Source: Arthrobacter sp. C2
GTDB lineage: Bacteria > Actinomycetota > Actinomycetes > Actinomycetales > Micrococcaceae
NCBI GenBank assembly: GCA_024207135.1
Contig: CP042428.1
Location: forward strand, 620,001 to 684,000
Direction: 5' to 3'
DNA: 64,000 nt
The notes beneath the pieces are model-generated. The model did not search any database. It was given only the letters and a program-made list of their open reading frames with translations, and had not been told where the DNA came from. Both the position numbers and the translations under genes were made by a program. This document shows positions 17,857 through 26,747 of the stretch, piece after piece; within the stretch, counting starts at the first letter, position 1, and the number at the start of each line of letters is the position of its first letter.

Positions 17857-17992
17857 CGGCAACAAATTGCCGATCAGCCGCCCTGTAGCGGGTGGGCCCG
17901 CTCAGAAACCCGTTTTCGGCAAGATCTTGCCGAAAACGGGTTTTCCGTGGATCATGGGATGATGAAGCATCAAGAGCGGCATTATCTTGCCG
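17857..17992 (+). promoter_or_regulatory. Three phased palindromic operators before hipB
   Basis: Three 16-bp sites share CGGCA(A/T)-N4-TTGCCG: CGGCAACAAATTGCCG (17857-17872), CGGCAAGATCTTGCCG (17917-17932) and CGGCATTATCTTGCCG (17977-17992). Their starts are exactly 60 bp apart. The middle site is the core of a 38-bp perfect palindrome (17906-17943). HipB proteins bind palindromes and bend DNA, so these are the best HipB operator candidates. The third lies within the first codons of the annotated hipB. A weak promoter may use TTGCCG (17927) and GATCAT (17950). Confidence 0.7.
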
Positions 17993-18207
17993 GTGCAGGA
18001 AGTGGCATTGACACCGTATCGGCACTGGCGCTGGAGATCCGCCGGGCCCGCAAGGACGCCGGGTTGACCCAAGGGGAACTGGCCGACTTGGCCGAGGTCT
18101 CCGAACGGACCGTGCGCGCGCTGGAAACCGCCACCGGCAATCCGTCCCTGCGCGCCGTGGCCTCCGTCCTCAACGTGCTGGGGCTCAAGATTGGCGTCGG
18201 TCGATGA
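17947..18207 (+). CDS. hipB: HipB-like XRE antitoxin
   Basis: An 86-residue helix-turn-helix protein. The XRE domain spans about residues 29-82 (ALEIRRARKDAGLTQGELAD, then EVSERTVRALETATGNP), ending in a short ILGLKIGVGR-like tail as in HipB. It would bind the palindromes around its own start and hold HipA inactive. The start is uncertain: GTG at 17947 and ATG at 17959 or 17962 are all in frame, and the third operator falls within this N-terminal part. The stop overlaps the hipA start in an ATGA (18204-18207), typical of coupled antitoxin-toxin translation. Confidence 0.85.
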   Translation: MDHGMMKHQERHYLAGAGSGIDTVSALALEIRRARKDAGLTQGELADLAEVSERTVRALETATGNPSLRAVASVLNVLGLKIGVGR

Positions 18208-19400
18208 CCCCGGACCTCCACCGGCTCAGGTTCATCGAGGGTGCCGACGTCTACAAGAACGGTGTCCACGCGGGGGAGCTAACCCGGACGGCTGCCGGGG
18301 GCATCCGCTTCGGCTACCTAGACAGCTACCTGGCCGGCGGCAAGGCGCCGGTGGCCTTTTCCCTTCCGCTGGAAAACGCCGCAGTCGAAACGCCCAATGG
18401 TGCCCTTCCCGCGTTCTTTGCGGGGCTGCTTCCCGAGGGACACCGGCTGACGGTGTTGAAGAATGCGACCAAGACCAGCTTCGACGACGAACTGACCTTG
18501 CTGCTCGCCGTGGGTGCCGATGTCCCGGGCGACGTACAGGTGGTTCCCGCGGGGGACGTTCCCGCCGAACCGGAGGCGCTGGCGGACACCTCGACACCGG
18601 AAGACCTGGACTTCGCCGTCCTGGCGAACTCGGTGGACCTGCACGCATTTCCCGGGGTCCAGGACAAGGCGAGCGCCTCGATGCTCACCACGCCATTGGC
18701 GACGCGGGGCCGGCGCTATCTGCTCAAGCTCGATCCCGCACAGAACCCCCATCTGGTGGCCAACGAGGCCGCGCACCTGGCCGGGGCAAGAAACCTGAAC
18801 CTCCCGGTGGTTGGCAACCGGATCATCCATGACAAGCACGGACTGGCCGGCCTGCTGGTCGAGAGGTTCGACCGCCGGAAGGGAACCGACGGCCACTGGC
18901 ACCGGATGGCCCTCGAGGACGGAACACAGGTCATGGGCCTGCCCCCGGCCGCGAAGTACGGTGTGGCGGCCGAGGACCTTGCATTGGCCCTGGCCCGCTT
19001 GTGCATTGCCCCTGTGGTGGCCCGCCGAAACCTGTACCTGCAATTTGCCTTTGGCTGGCTGACCGGCAACGGCGACCTTCATGCCAAGAACCTCTCCGTG
19101 CTGGGAAGGCAGGCCGGCGGTTTCGAGATCTCGCCCATGTATGACCTGCCCTGCACACTGTTGTACGGCGATGAAACCATGGCACTTCCGATTGCGGGAA
19201 AACTGAAGAACCTCAAGGCCAGGCATTGGGCGGAATTTGCCGACGCCCTCGGCCTGCCGCCCAGGGCCGCGGCGTCGGCAAACCGGCTCGCACTCAAGGC
19301 GGCGGCCTCGGTGGACCTGGCTGCCTTGCCTTTCGAGGGTTCCCCGTTGCGCGGGACGGAGCGGGAACTGCGCTTCCGCCGGCACGAGCTGCAGGCATAG
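18204..19400 (+). CDS. hipA: HipA-like serine/threonine kinase toxin
   Basis: A 398-residue HipA-family kinase. The N-terminal beta-rich subdomain (YKNGVHAGELTR) is followed by the kinase core with a Ser-rich P-loop-like region (DKASASMLTTPL, about 152-163), the catalytic loop GNGDLHAKN near 288 and the metal-binding SPMYDLP near 310. These key Asp and Asn residues are present, so it should be active. Known HipA phosphorylates glutamyl-tRNA synthetase and induces dormancy; the target here is inferred. The ATGA overlap with hipB marks a type II toxin-antitoxin pair. It is convergent with the membrane gene at 19473. Confidence 0.9.
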   Translation: MTPDLHRLRFIEGADVYKNGVHAGELTRTAAGGIRFGYLDSYLAGGKAPVAFSLPLENAAVETPNGALPAFFAGLLPEGHRLTVLKNATKTSFDDELTLLLAVGADVPGDVQVVPAGDVPAEPEALADTSTPEDLDFAVLANSVDLHAFPGVQDKASASMLTTPLATRGRRYLLKLDPAQNPHLVANEAAHLAGARNLNLPVVGNRIIHDKHGLAGLLVERFDRRKGTDGHWHRMALEDGTQVMGLPPAAKYGVAAEDLALALARLCIAPVVARRNLYLQFAFGWLTGNGDLHAKNLSVLGRQAGGFEISPMYDLPCTLLYGDETMALPIAGKLKNLKARHWAEFADALGLPPRAAASANRLALKAAASVDLAALPFEGSPLRGTERELRFRRHELQA

Positions 19401-19472
19401 CACCGCCCCGGCGTCCACGGGGCATCATCTGCACCATGGACGCCGAGACGATCCGTGTTTGTGGTTTTCCCC

Positions 19473-20213
19473 TCAGCGCATTGCTCGAATCCTGGCCGCG
19501 GGCCCCAGGTCCCATTGGTCGTTGGACATCCGCAGGACGGCCAGGCTGACGAAGGCACTGGCAATCGTGGTCAGTCCCCAACCGAGCGTCACATCCAGCA
19601 ACCTGCTGGGAATGACGACAGCGGCAATGAAGTGGATGGGTTGGGAGACGATTAGCGCGCCGGCGATCCACCAATTGATGATCCCGGCCCTGCCCAGGGC
19701 AACGCCGGTCAAGACCATTCCGGCAATGTGCCCGATGAGCCAAATGATGCCGCAGGTCGCGGCAAACGCGCTGTTCTGCACGGCGTCGCCGATGCGCACG
19801 ATCGTGGCCTGGTCGAATCCGTTGGCACCCAGCCGGGACACCAAGTAGTCCATGTTTGCGGTTGCCGAGCCCATGGTCCAGGCCAGGAAGCCGAAGGCTG
19901 CACCCAGGGTGGCCAGCAGCGGCGCCCCGCGCCTGGCAACATGGGCGATGGCCAACACGCCCAGCAGCAGCGCCGGCGAGACGATGATGCCGCCCCAAAG
20001 CAGGGCGTCCATGGTTTGCTGGTGCTCCAGGACCCCGGAGACCATGGCGGCGGCGTCGTCTGTGGTCCAATACGGCATGACGCCCCGGCCCACCGCGATG
20101 CTCAGGGGCCCAAGGGTGATCACCAGGGCCGCCAGGATCCTCCACACCCCACGCATATCGCGCCCCGCGCCCCGATCCGCGATGCCGGGCCGCACCTCAC
20201 TGGTCTTGGTCAT
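19473..20213 (-). CDS. Hypothetical polytopic membrane protein
   Basis: A 246-residue protein with about six hydrophobic helices after a polar, Arg-containing N-terminus of about 20 residues. The helices include WRILAALVITLGPLSIAVG, SPALLLGVLAIAHVA and IIWLIGHIAGMVLTG. No catalytic motif is recognised. The ATG at 20213 has AAGGGGAAG just upstream. It is divergent from the histidine kinase gene at 20363 and could be part of its regulon, but only position supports this. No family assigned. Confidence 0.7.
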   Translation of the reverse strand: MTKTSEVRPGIADRGAGRDMRGVWRILAALVITLGPLSIAVGRGVMPYWTTDDAAAMVSGVLEHQQTMDALLWGGIIVSPALLLGVLAIAHVARRGAPLLATLGAAFGFLAWTMGSATANMDYLVSRLGANGFDQATIVRIGDAVQNSAFAATCGIIWLIGHIAGMVLTGVALGRAGIINWWIAGALIVSQPIHFIAAVVIPSRLLDVTLGWGLTTIASAFVSLAVLRMSNDQWDLGPAARIRAMR

Positions 20214-20362
20214 GTTCTTCCCCTTTCAAACGCAGGTCCACGCTCGTGGACCATGGATCCAGCATGGGCCTGAACCGTGGTTCGCGGATCGTGGGGAACA
20301 CCGGAAGAATCCCCGTGCCAGCACGGACGAACGGGGCAACGCCACAGGTTTAGGCTTGCTCC

Positions 20363-22324
20363 ATGGCATGGGCGCGTGCGGTATCGATAGCCGTCCTTCC
20401 ACTGGCAGCTGGGCTGCTGGCGGTGGACGCCACTGCCGTGCTGCTGGGCCTCGACGGCGCAGCGGCGCGTTGGCTCGTGCTGAGCATCGCATTCGCCCTT
20501 CCACCACTCGTCTTGGGACAAGCCATCACCGGCAGGTTCCCGGCCCAGGCCGTGGGCGCCTTGCTGTGCTGCGCGGGACTTGCCACGCTGGCGGTCGGCA
20601 CCAATGACACCTGGATGGCCGCAGCCCAACTGCATCCGGGGCTTCCGCTCAGCGGCTTGCTGGTGTCCCTGGCGCAGGGCAGTTGGATGCTGCTGTACCT
20701 GCCATGGGCGCTGATGCTGTTGCTCTTCCCCGCGGGCCGGTTCGGGAGCCGGGCCACACGGAACCTGGCCCGCGGGCTCTGCGCCGTCACCGCGGCCTTC
20801 ACGGTGCTGGCGGGCCTGGGACCCGGGCCCTACGCCAGCGGTTTCCAGCAGCAACACCGCGCGATGGCGCCGGTGCAGGGCGCCGACATCGCGGCCGCCG
20901 CCCTGCTTCCGGTGTTCCTGGTGCTGCTGCTCGCCAGCGCCTACGGACTGCTCGAGCGCTTTCGCGCGGCCGACCCGGCAACGAGGACGCAGATCCGCTG
21001 GTTGGCCGTTGCCGGGGCCATTGTGCCGGCGGCCTTGTTGCTGTGCTGGGCGGGCTACCTGATGGGTGGGCGGCAGTGGCCGGTACTGCTGGGCCTGGCT
21101 GCCATGAACCTGTTGATCCCCGCCGCCATCGCCGTGGGGATCCTGCGTTCGGATCTCCTTGATGCCGGCCGGGTCCTGGTCGCCCTGCTGGGCCTGACGG
21201 TGATGTGCGGCCTGGTCATGGCGCTGACGCTGTTGCTCTTGCGCTGGCCGGGTGTGGGGAGCCCGGCCGCCGCGGTCCTGTCCCTGGTCGGGGTGGCCGC
21301 CGGAACCTTGTTCTTGGCCGGGCTGCGGCCGCGCATCCTGCGCGCGATCGGCCGAATCTTCCATGCGGAACACGAAAGGCTCATGGATGCCCTGTCGATG
21401 TTCCAGCGGCAGGTCCTGGCGGATGCGGCACGGCCCACGGACCTGGAAGCGGTGCTGCGCACCGCCACCGGGGACCTTTCCTTGCGCCTTGGCTACGCAA
21501 CGTCCGGCGGTTCGACATACCTGGACGCCTCCGGGCACCGGATCGAGGCCGGCGGGGGCGTCCCGGTGGACCTGGCCGGGCGCAGGATCGGAGTGGTGCT
21601 TCCCTCTCCGGGACACCGGGCCGTGTTTAACACCCATGTCACCCGGGCGCTGGCGCTGCCGCTGGAAATGGGCAGGCAACAACTCGAGTTGGCAACCGCA
21701 CTGGCGGAGACGGATGCCAGCCGCATCCGGATCCTGCTGGCCGCCCACCACGAACGCAAGCGCCTCGAGCGCGACCTGCACGACGGCGCCCAGCAACGGT
21801 TGGTGGCCCTGGGCATGGCGCTTCGCCTGATCCAGCGGCAGCTGCCGCCACGTGAGCAGGCCCTGCGCGGGATGCTCGACGAATCGGTGGCCGAGCTCGG
21901 CACGGCCGTGGCCGAATTGCGGCAGATCGCCCATGGCATCAGGCCCAGCGCCCTGGACGAGGGCCTGGAAGTTGCGCTGCGGCAACTCAGCGGCCGCTCC
22001 CCGACGCCGGTGCAGCTGCGGATCGGGGATTCCCTGGGCATGGTCCCGGAGCTCGTGGGAGCCACCGCCTACTTCGTCGCCGCCGAAGCGGTGCACAATG
22101 CCGTCAAGCATGCCGGGGCCCGGCGCATCACCGTCAGGCTGGGGCGGGAAGGCGAATCGGTCCGCCTGAGCGTGAGCGACGACGGCCGCGGCGGGGCCAT
22201 GCGCACCCCGGGCGGGGGACTGGCGGGCCTGGCCGACAGGGTCGGGGCGTTGGGCGGATCAATGAACATCCACAGCCAAGTCGGCCGCGGCACCGTCATC
22301 GAGGCGGTGCTGCCATGCGCATAG
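20363..22324 (+). CDS. NarL-family sensor histidine kinase
   Basis: A 653-residue membrane kinase. The N-terminal 330 residues hold roughly ten hydrophobic helices, an intermediate region follows, and the HisKA_3 dimerisation box [20 protein letters not shown] is near residues 469-488, with the phosphorylated histidine in LHDGAQQ. The ATPase part has [10 protein letters not shown] (N-box) and DDGRGG. The size and many-helix sensor resemble the large actinobacterial NarL-type kinases. It overlaps the response regulator gene by 10 bases and forms a two-component system with it. The signal is unknown. Confidence 0.92.
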   Translation: MAWARAVSIAVLPLAAGLLAVDATAVLLGLDGAAARWLVLSIAFALPPLVLGQAITGRFPAQAVGALLCCAGLATLAVGTNDTWMAAAQLHPGLPLSGLLVSLAQGSWMLLYLPWALMLLLFPAGRFGSRATRNLARGLCAVTAAFTVLAGLGPGPYASGFQQQHRAMAPVQGADIAAAALLPVFLVLLLASAYGLLERFRAADPATRTQIRWLAVAGAIVPAALLLCWAGYLMGGRQWPVLLGLAAMNLLIPAAIAVGILRSDLLDAGRVLVALLGLTVMCGLVMALTLLLLRWPGVGSPAAAVLSLVGVAAGTLFLAGLRPRILRAIGRIFHAEHERLMDALSMFQRQVLADAARPTDLEAVLRTATGDLSLRLGYATSGGSTYLDASGHRIEAGGGVPVDLAGRRIGVVLPSPGHRAVFNTHVTRALALPLEMGRQQLELATALAETDASRIRILLAAHHERKRLERDLHDGAQQRLVALGMALRLIQRQLPPREQALRGMLDESVAELGTAVAELRQIAHGIRPSALDEGLEVALRQLSGRSPTPVQLRIGDSLGMVPELVGATAYFVAAEAVHNAVKHAGARRITVRLGREGESVRLSVSDDGRGGAMRTPGGGLAGLADRVGALGGSMNIHSQVGRGTVIEAVLPCA

Positions 22325-22965
22325 TCATCGCCGAGGACTCCGCGCTCTTTCGCCAGGGGCTCTCGAACCTTTTGGAGGATGCGGGACACGAAGTGGTGGC
22401 CGCGGTCGGGAATGCCGCGGCCGCATTGGCGCGGACGCGGGCACTGGAACCTGACGTGCTGGTCTGCGACGTGCGCATGCCCCCGGACCTCACCGACGAC
22501 GGGGCGCGTGCGGCGGTGCTGCTGCGCGGCGAGTACCCCAGGATGGGCATCGTGCTGCTGTCCCAGCACATGGAAACCACGCACACCGCACGGCTGGTCC
22601 CCGGCGGGTACTTCGCCTACCTGCTCAAGGACCGGGTGCTGGATGTGAACGAATTCCTCGAGACCCTGCGCCGGGTGCGCCAAGGCGCCACGGCACTGGA
22701 CCCGGAAATGGTTGTTGAACTCATCGGAGCCGCACGCACCAACCGCCGCGTCGAGGCACTGACCGCGCGCGAGCGCGAGGTGTTGGCGCTGATGGCCGAG
22801 GGGCGCACCAACCTGGGCATTGCCCAGCGGCTGTGGTTGACCGAACGCACCGTGGAGACCCACGTGGGCAACATCCTCGCCAAGCTGGAGCTGCCCGTGG
22901 CCCCGCAGGACCACCGCCGGGTGCTGGCGGTGGTCACCTACCTGCAGGCGCAGGGAAGCAACTAG
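22315..22965 (+). CDS. NarL/LuxR-type response regulator
   Basis: A 216-residue two-domain regulator. The receiver domain spans residues 1-120, with acidic residues E7/D8, the phospho-acceptor D52 in VCDVRMP and a conserved Lys in YLLKD. The LuxR-type DNA-binding domain spans about 147-212 ([18 protein letters not shown], then [19 protein letters not shown]). It overlaps the sensor kinase gene by 10 bases, so the two are co-translated partners. The target promoters are not evident. Its stop overlaps the stop of the convergent AhpD-like gene by four bases. Confidence 0.93.
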   Translation: MRIVIAEDSALFRQGLSNLLEDAGHEVVAAVGNAAAALARTRALEPDVLVCDVRMPPDLTDDGARAAVLLRGEYPRMGIVLLSQHMETTHTARLVPGGYFAYLLKDRVLDVNEFLETLRRVRQGATALDPEMVVELIGAARTNRRVEALTAREREVLALMAEGRTNLGIAQRLWLTERTVETHVGNILAKLELPVAPQDHRRVLAVVTYLQAQGSN

Positions 22966-23414
22966 GGCTTGACCGGGTAACGGGAGGTGATCGCGACCCG
23001 GTTGAACATGTTGATCGCCGCGCTCAGCCAGGCGACGGCCGAGATCTGCTCGTCGGACAGCACCGCCCGGGCCATCGTGTACACCCCATGCGGGACGTGG
23101 TCCACCGAGATCATCGTGATGGATTCGCACAAAGCCAGGGCCGCGCGTTCCACAGCGGTGAAGTACTCGGAATCGGCCCACGCCGAGACCACTGCCAGCC
23201 GGTCGGTGCTTTCCCCGAGTGCAAGGGCATCGCGGGTATGCATGCGCAGGCAATAGGTGCAGCCATTGATTTGCGAAGCCCGCACCTTGAGCAGCTCGCG
23301 AAGCTTGGGATCAATTCCTGCGGCGTCGGCGGAATCGCTGGCGGCCTTGTTCATGGACAACAACGCCGCATACGCAGCAGGATCGGACTTGCTGAGATTC
23401 ACCCTGGGTTCCAT
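22962..23414 (-). CDS. Carboxymuconolactone decarboxylase/AhpD-like protein
   Basis: A 150-residue helical protein with the AhpD redox motif CTYCLRMH (Cys-x2-Cys followed by His), typical of alkylhydroperoxidase-like CMD domains. Such proteins reduce peroxides using the Cys pair, or act as decarboxylases when the Cys are absent; here both are present. The later [21 protein letters not shown] segment matches the C-terminal helices of the family. The ATG at 23414 begins the usual N-terminus. It is convergent with the response regulator gene and has no other partner. The reductant is not encoded here. Confidence 0.88.
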   Translation of the reverse strand: MEPRVNLSKSDPAAYAALLSMNKAASDSADAAGIDPKLRELLKVRASQINGCTYCLRMHTRDALALGESTDRLAVVSAWADSEYFTAVERAALALCESITMISVDHVPHGVYTMARAVLSDEQISAVAWLSAAINMFNRVAITSRYPVKP

Positions 23415-24270
23415 GACTAGATGCTAGCCCGGCTTGCCGACAAGTAGCTAGGGGGTTGACAACGGGCCCCAGAACCCCTGGCGGGCCGTGTTTGGACAGA
23501 TGGGCACCTGCATTCGGTGTCAACAGGTCTTCGCGGTGTTCGCCGATGCACTTGACGCTTGACCGCGTTTCCCGCGCCCCACGAATTTGAAGGGCTCCCG
23601 CATCAACGAGCTTCTGGATCCCCGAGTTGGCGGCGGTTCCGCTGAGATGAGGGCGCCGTGCGGTCGTTTGAACCGTGACCAAGGGTTGGCCAGGGTTATG
23701 TAGCCACGCGTCCCGGTCGCTGCGGAAGGCCCCCATATTCTGGTGTGCCCGTTGCGTGCGGAGCCACAGTGCACCCAGTTTTTCGGCCCGGCCTGCGGCA
23801 TCCGTCCGTGTTCAGGCACGAAGCTCGAGAGCTCACGGGCCCGATCGGCCCATGCCTCGTCCGTGGTCTGCAGCCACCCGGAAAGAAGTTGGTCCAGGGC
23901 TTTGGCCCGGAAGGGGCCCATCGCCCCGGAGGCATGGGAAGTGCGCTGTTGGACCAGTAATAACCCGAGCTCTCGCTCACCGGATCGTCGGGTGTTGCGG
24001 AGGGCCGGCGGCCGGCGGAAATGAAGTGGTTGGAGGTTTTCTCCACTGCCGCCGTCTCGTGATTGCGGGTCGCGGCCGACGAACATGCGCAGACGGGGGG
24101 GGATGGCACCCTGGATCCTTCGGGGCCGACACCTGGAGGAAACCTTCCCCGGTCGAGGCGGTCCGCGCTGACCAGCACAGCCAACGTAAACTCATTGGGA
24201 AAACCGATGGACGCTGTTGAGTTGGCGATGGTAGCTTTAGGCTCGTCATCGTATCTCTGGGGGAGTAGAA
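23415..24270. other. Gene-poor stretch, start of a decayed island
   Basis: This 856-bp stretch has no intact gene that I can support. Overlapping open frames on both strands carry Ser/Pro/Arg-rich shadow translations. The only family-like sequence is a C-terminal Fic-type fragment at 23515-23700. A good Shine-Dalgarno (GGGGGAG near 24259) at the right edge belongs to the broken gene at 24271. Confidence 0.5.
23515..23700 (-). pseudogene. Possible C-terminal remnant of a Fic-family protein
   Basis: About 60 residues read LVTVQTTARRPHLSGTAANS followed by GIQKLVDAGALQIRG, the winged-helix pattern found at the C-terminus of many Fic-domain AMP-transferases (hydrophobic strand, then TA...IQKL...G.L). 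The catalytic HPFxxGNGR motif is absent in all frames upstream, and the frame is disrupted, so this can only be a fragment. The match is to a short, degenerate region; another regulator with a similar C-terminus is possible. Confidence 0.35.
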
Positions 24271-24923
24271 ATGCACAGTCGTGCGTGGGGAAAGAATTCA
24301 GCCATTGCTTTTGCGGCAACGCTCGTTGCCCAACCGGTTGTGGCGCAGACCGTTCCTGAAGGCCAGTGGCGGTGAACAAAACCACCGATTGCAACGAAAA
24401 CGTTTTGAATGCCAACGACGACTCATCGACGGCGCCAGTCCCGCTTCCATTCGGCGTCAACTTCTACGGGTCGTCATTCCAGAGCCTTTGGGTGAACAAC
24501 AACGGCAACGTCACCTTCGATGGGCCCCTCTCCACCTACACCCCAATTGGACTGGCGGGTACCAGCTCCCAGATCATCGCCCCGTTCTTCGCGGACGCAG
24601 ACACCCGCAGCGCCGGATCCCAGCCCGTTGCCTAAGTCTGGGGCGAAACCACGTACGAAGGCCTCGGAGGGGACTTCGGGCTCGACGTCATCAAGGAAGG
24701 GTCGCCCACCTCGGCCCGTGTCAGCTGCCCGTCCGACGCTCAAATTGTTGCCGTGGAGGAGGCCGCGACAGCCGGGGCCAGCTCGCTCAGCTATGACGTG
24801 GATACCCAGACCTACAACTACGTGTGGAAGACCGAGCCGAGCTGGGCCGGGACCTGCCGGGTGTTCCAGAAGGTGCTGAGCGACGGCAATTCGCATCGGG
24901 CAACATTCAGGTTTGTCCGATGA
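24271..24923 (+). pseudogene. Broken secreted protein: nidogen-like domain plus PxKF-type C-terminus
   Basis: ATG 24271 opens a signal peptide ending in QPVVAQ. The frame breaks near 24371, where TGGCGGTGA needs one extra G to continue as WRVNKTTD. The next segment carries a nidogen-like extracellular domain (VPLPFGVNFYGSSFQSLWVN, then SQIIAPFFADAD). A TAA at 24633 interrupts it. In the same frame after the stop comes the end of a PxKF-type domain (GLDVIKEGSPTSARVSC, then TYNYVWKTEPSWAGTCRVFQ, then GNSHRATFRF). The usual long middle of such proteins is missing, so a deletion fused both ends. The intact relatives are secreted or surface proteins; this copy should be non-functional. Confidence 0.7.
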
Positions 24924-25348
24924 CAGGAAACGGAGCCGCGGGGACGCGCCGGGGCCGCGCTTCCCTCAGCCGCCGGGGGTGGCTGGGCGTCATTCCATGG
25001 GCCCTCTTGATCGTGGCATCCATCGTCCTGATGGCCAGAGGCCTGTGGATATCGACGTTCATCGGATACATCGCGGTGCCAGGTCTCGAGGAGGACGCCC
25101 GCGTCGGCGGCCTCTACCTGCTGGGCGGCTCGGCGGCCTCCCTGGTCGCAGCGTTCTGGTCGTTCCAGCGCGGGCATCCGCACTGGGTCACCGCGTGTGT
25201 GGCGGCGCCTGCCGTCCTGATTGGTGGAGTCGCTTTGGTGCAGCCGCATAGCCTACTCCGCCACATTGTGGCAGCAGTCGCCCTGCCGGGCGCGGTGGCG
25301 GGACTGATCGGCGGCCTCCTGGACCGGGGTTACCGCAGAACCCGATAG
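24920..25348 (+). CDS. Hypothetical small membrane protein (142 aa)
   Basis: A 142-residue protein with a basic N-terminus followed by four hydrophobic helices (including WLGVIPWALLIVASIVLMA and GGLYLLGGSAASLVAAFW). The ATG overlaps the last codons of the broken nidogen/PxKF gene as ATGA (24920-24923), suggesting former translational coupling. No motif assigns a function. Its length, coherent helix pattern and following strong terminator support a real gene, but with its upstream partner broken its expression is uncertain. Confidence 0.6.
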   Translation: MTGNGAAGTRRGRASLSRRGWLGVIPWALLIVASIVLMARGLWISTFIGYIAVPGLEEDARVGGLYLLGGSAASLVAAFWSFQRGHPHWVTACVAAPAVLIGGVALVQPHSLLRHIVAAVALPGAVAGLIGGLLDRGYRRTR

Positions 25349-25355
25349 CAAAAGG

Positions 25356-25395
25356 AAAAGGATGGAGCCCGCGAATTCGGGGGCTCCATCCTTTT
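25356..25395 (+). terminator. Strong intrinsic terminator, probably bidirectional
   Basis: A perfect 15-bp stem (25356-25370 with 25381-25395; arm AAAAGGATGGAGCCC) has a 10-nt loop. The stem's outer bases are A4 on the left and T4 on the right, so it can stop transcription from either side, including the DUF4190 gene arriving from the right. Confidence 0.88.
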
Positions 25396-25489
25396 CGTGC
25401 CCGCATGCAAACCCGCGCGGAGTGGGGATCCCGGCCTCGCTCATTCACACACGAACACGAGTTGCGGCACTGGGGGAGTTCGTCCGGCC

Positions 25490-25753
25490 TCAGCTGAATG
25501 ACGACAGGAGGGAGACGACGTAGTAAGCCACGATCGCCGTGAGCGAGTAGCCGATCGCCAGCGCGGCGATGGCCAACCACCTGCCGCCTTCACCGGTGGT
25601 CTTGATCTGGTGCAGGGAGACGTGCCCCATGATCACGCCGGCCATGCCGATAAAGAACGACGTGACGAAGGCGGCGATGGCAAGAGCGTTGGTCTTGGCG
25701 GGCAGGGACCCGCGGGCCTGGCGTGGCGGTGTCCGGTTCAGGGGGACGCTCAT
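25490..25753 (-). CDS. DUF4190 domain small membrane protein
   Basis: An 87-residue protein with a polar, Arg/Pro-rich N-terminus and two helices: NALAIAAFVTSFFIGMAGVI and LAIAALAIGYSLTAIVAYYV. The intervening MGHVSLHQIKTTGEGGRWLA is the hallmark of DUF4190 (the G-x-I-x-G-H-x-A-x-x-Q-I-K pattern). The role is unknown. The members are small membrane proteins, often duplicated in actinobacteria. It is intact although it lies between decayed sequences. Expression would run leftward to the terminator at 25356-25395. Confidence 0.8.
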   Translation of the reverse strand: MSVPLNRTPPRQARGSLPAKTNALAIAAFVTSFFIGMAGVIMGHVSLHQIKTTGEGGRWLAIAALAIGYSLTAIVAYYVVSLLSSFS

Positions 25754-25913
25754 GGGCTACGCCTTTCAAGTCCGCGGGTCTAGACATCGCACATGTTGGA
25801 CGACACCCACAGAGTACCAAGTGGCGGGCTTTTTGTATCTAGGTTCGAAGGCTGCAGCGACTGGGCTGCCTAGAGTTCCTAGGGCAGCGGATTAGTGGCT
25901 TCTCTACGCTGCC

Positions 25914-26224
25914 AAGGGTGGCTGCTGGTAACCATGGTGGACTTCGTTCGGACTCCGGTAATTGAGCGCGGAATGGCGCCTGCGGCTGTTCTAGAAGCCC
26001 TCGATGTAGTGGATGACGTCCTTGCGGTCCTTGGTGGCGTAGGTCGTGCGGGAGACGCGCTTGTTTTTCAGGGCCGAAAAGAAGGTCTCGGCCTGGCTGA
26101 AGTCCTGCGTAAATCCCGGTATTGCCCAGGGAGGAATGCATGCCCAGCCTGGCGACCAGCGCTCCGTAGGAGGCCGAGGTGTAGACGCTGCCACGGTCCG
26201 CATTAAGCCGCAATCGGCTTAACT
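25914..26224 (-). pseudogene. IS3-family transposase (OrfB) C-terminal remnant
   Basis: The fragment starts at ADRGSVYTSASYGALVARLG, the second catalytic Asp region of an IS3-type DDE transposase. It shifts frame after SSLGNTGI and continues as QAETFFSALKNKRVSRTTYA, which holds the catalytic Glu. A TAG then replaces a Tyr codon in EGF-stop-NSRRRHSALNYRSPNE, the family's conserved end, and the true stop is at 25914-25916. The first Asp and all upstream sequence are missing. Three separate lesions make it certainly inactive. It abuts the broken recombinase at about 26224. Confidence 0.85.
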
Positions 26225-26747
26225 CGGACGGTGACACTCAGTGCGGTGATCTCCGAAACGCGGGCCCGGGGTTGTAGGCGGTGGTGAGCATGGCCGCGTC
26301 GAGGTGCCCGCTCCGGGTGGAGCGATCCGGGGCGGCCAATATTGCTGCTATCTGTTCCCTGCTCAGATAGCCAAGCACGGGCCGGTCGAATCGCTTGGCA
26401 GGGATATCCAACACCCTGGCGGGAATCGGCAACGACGCTGGATCCCGCACCGCCGCATAGCGCATGAAGGAGTGGATTGCCGCCATCCGCGCGTTCCGGG
26501 TCCGGACACTGTTCTGACGTTCGTTTTCGAGATGGTCAAGGAAATCGAGCACCATGGGAACGTCCAGGTCAGTCACCTGCAACATTGAGGGCGGGGAGCC
26601 GGTCCTGCCCTCAATGTTGCAGAAAAGCAATTCAAACGCATCGCGGTAGCATTCCATCGTACGGGCATTGAGCCCGCGTTGGGTGATCAGTCGTTGGAGG
26701 AAGAAATCCTGGACCAGCTGCGGGAATCGGATCTGCACGGACATCAT
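26225..26747 (-). pseudogene. Tyrosine recombinase remnant B (second gene of a RIT-like pair)
   Basis: From ATG 26747 this reads as the N-terminal SAM-like domain of a phage-type integrase (FFLQRLITQRGLNARTMECY, then NSVRTRNARMAAIHSFMRYA) and the start of the catalytic domain (PVLGYLSREQIAAILAAPDR). Near 26266 the frame shifts: the expected AYNTGARVSEITALSV continues in another frame. It then ends at the IS3 remnant, so the RHRY catalytic part is lost. The start overlaps the stop of recombinase A as ATGA, as in recombinase-in-trio elements. Confidence 0.75.

Noticed and set aside
17906-17943. 38-bp palindrome as an intrinsic terminator
   Set aside because: It could fold in RNA, but its core is one of three equally spaced operator copies and there is no T tract beyond the arm, so an operator role explains more.
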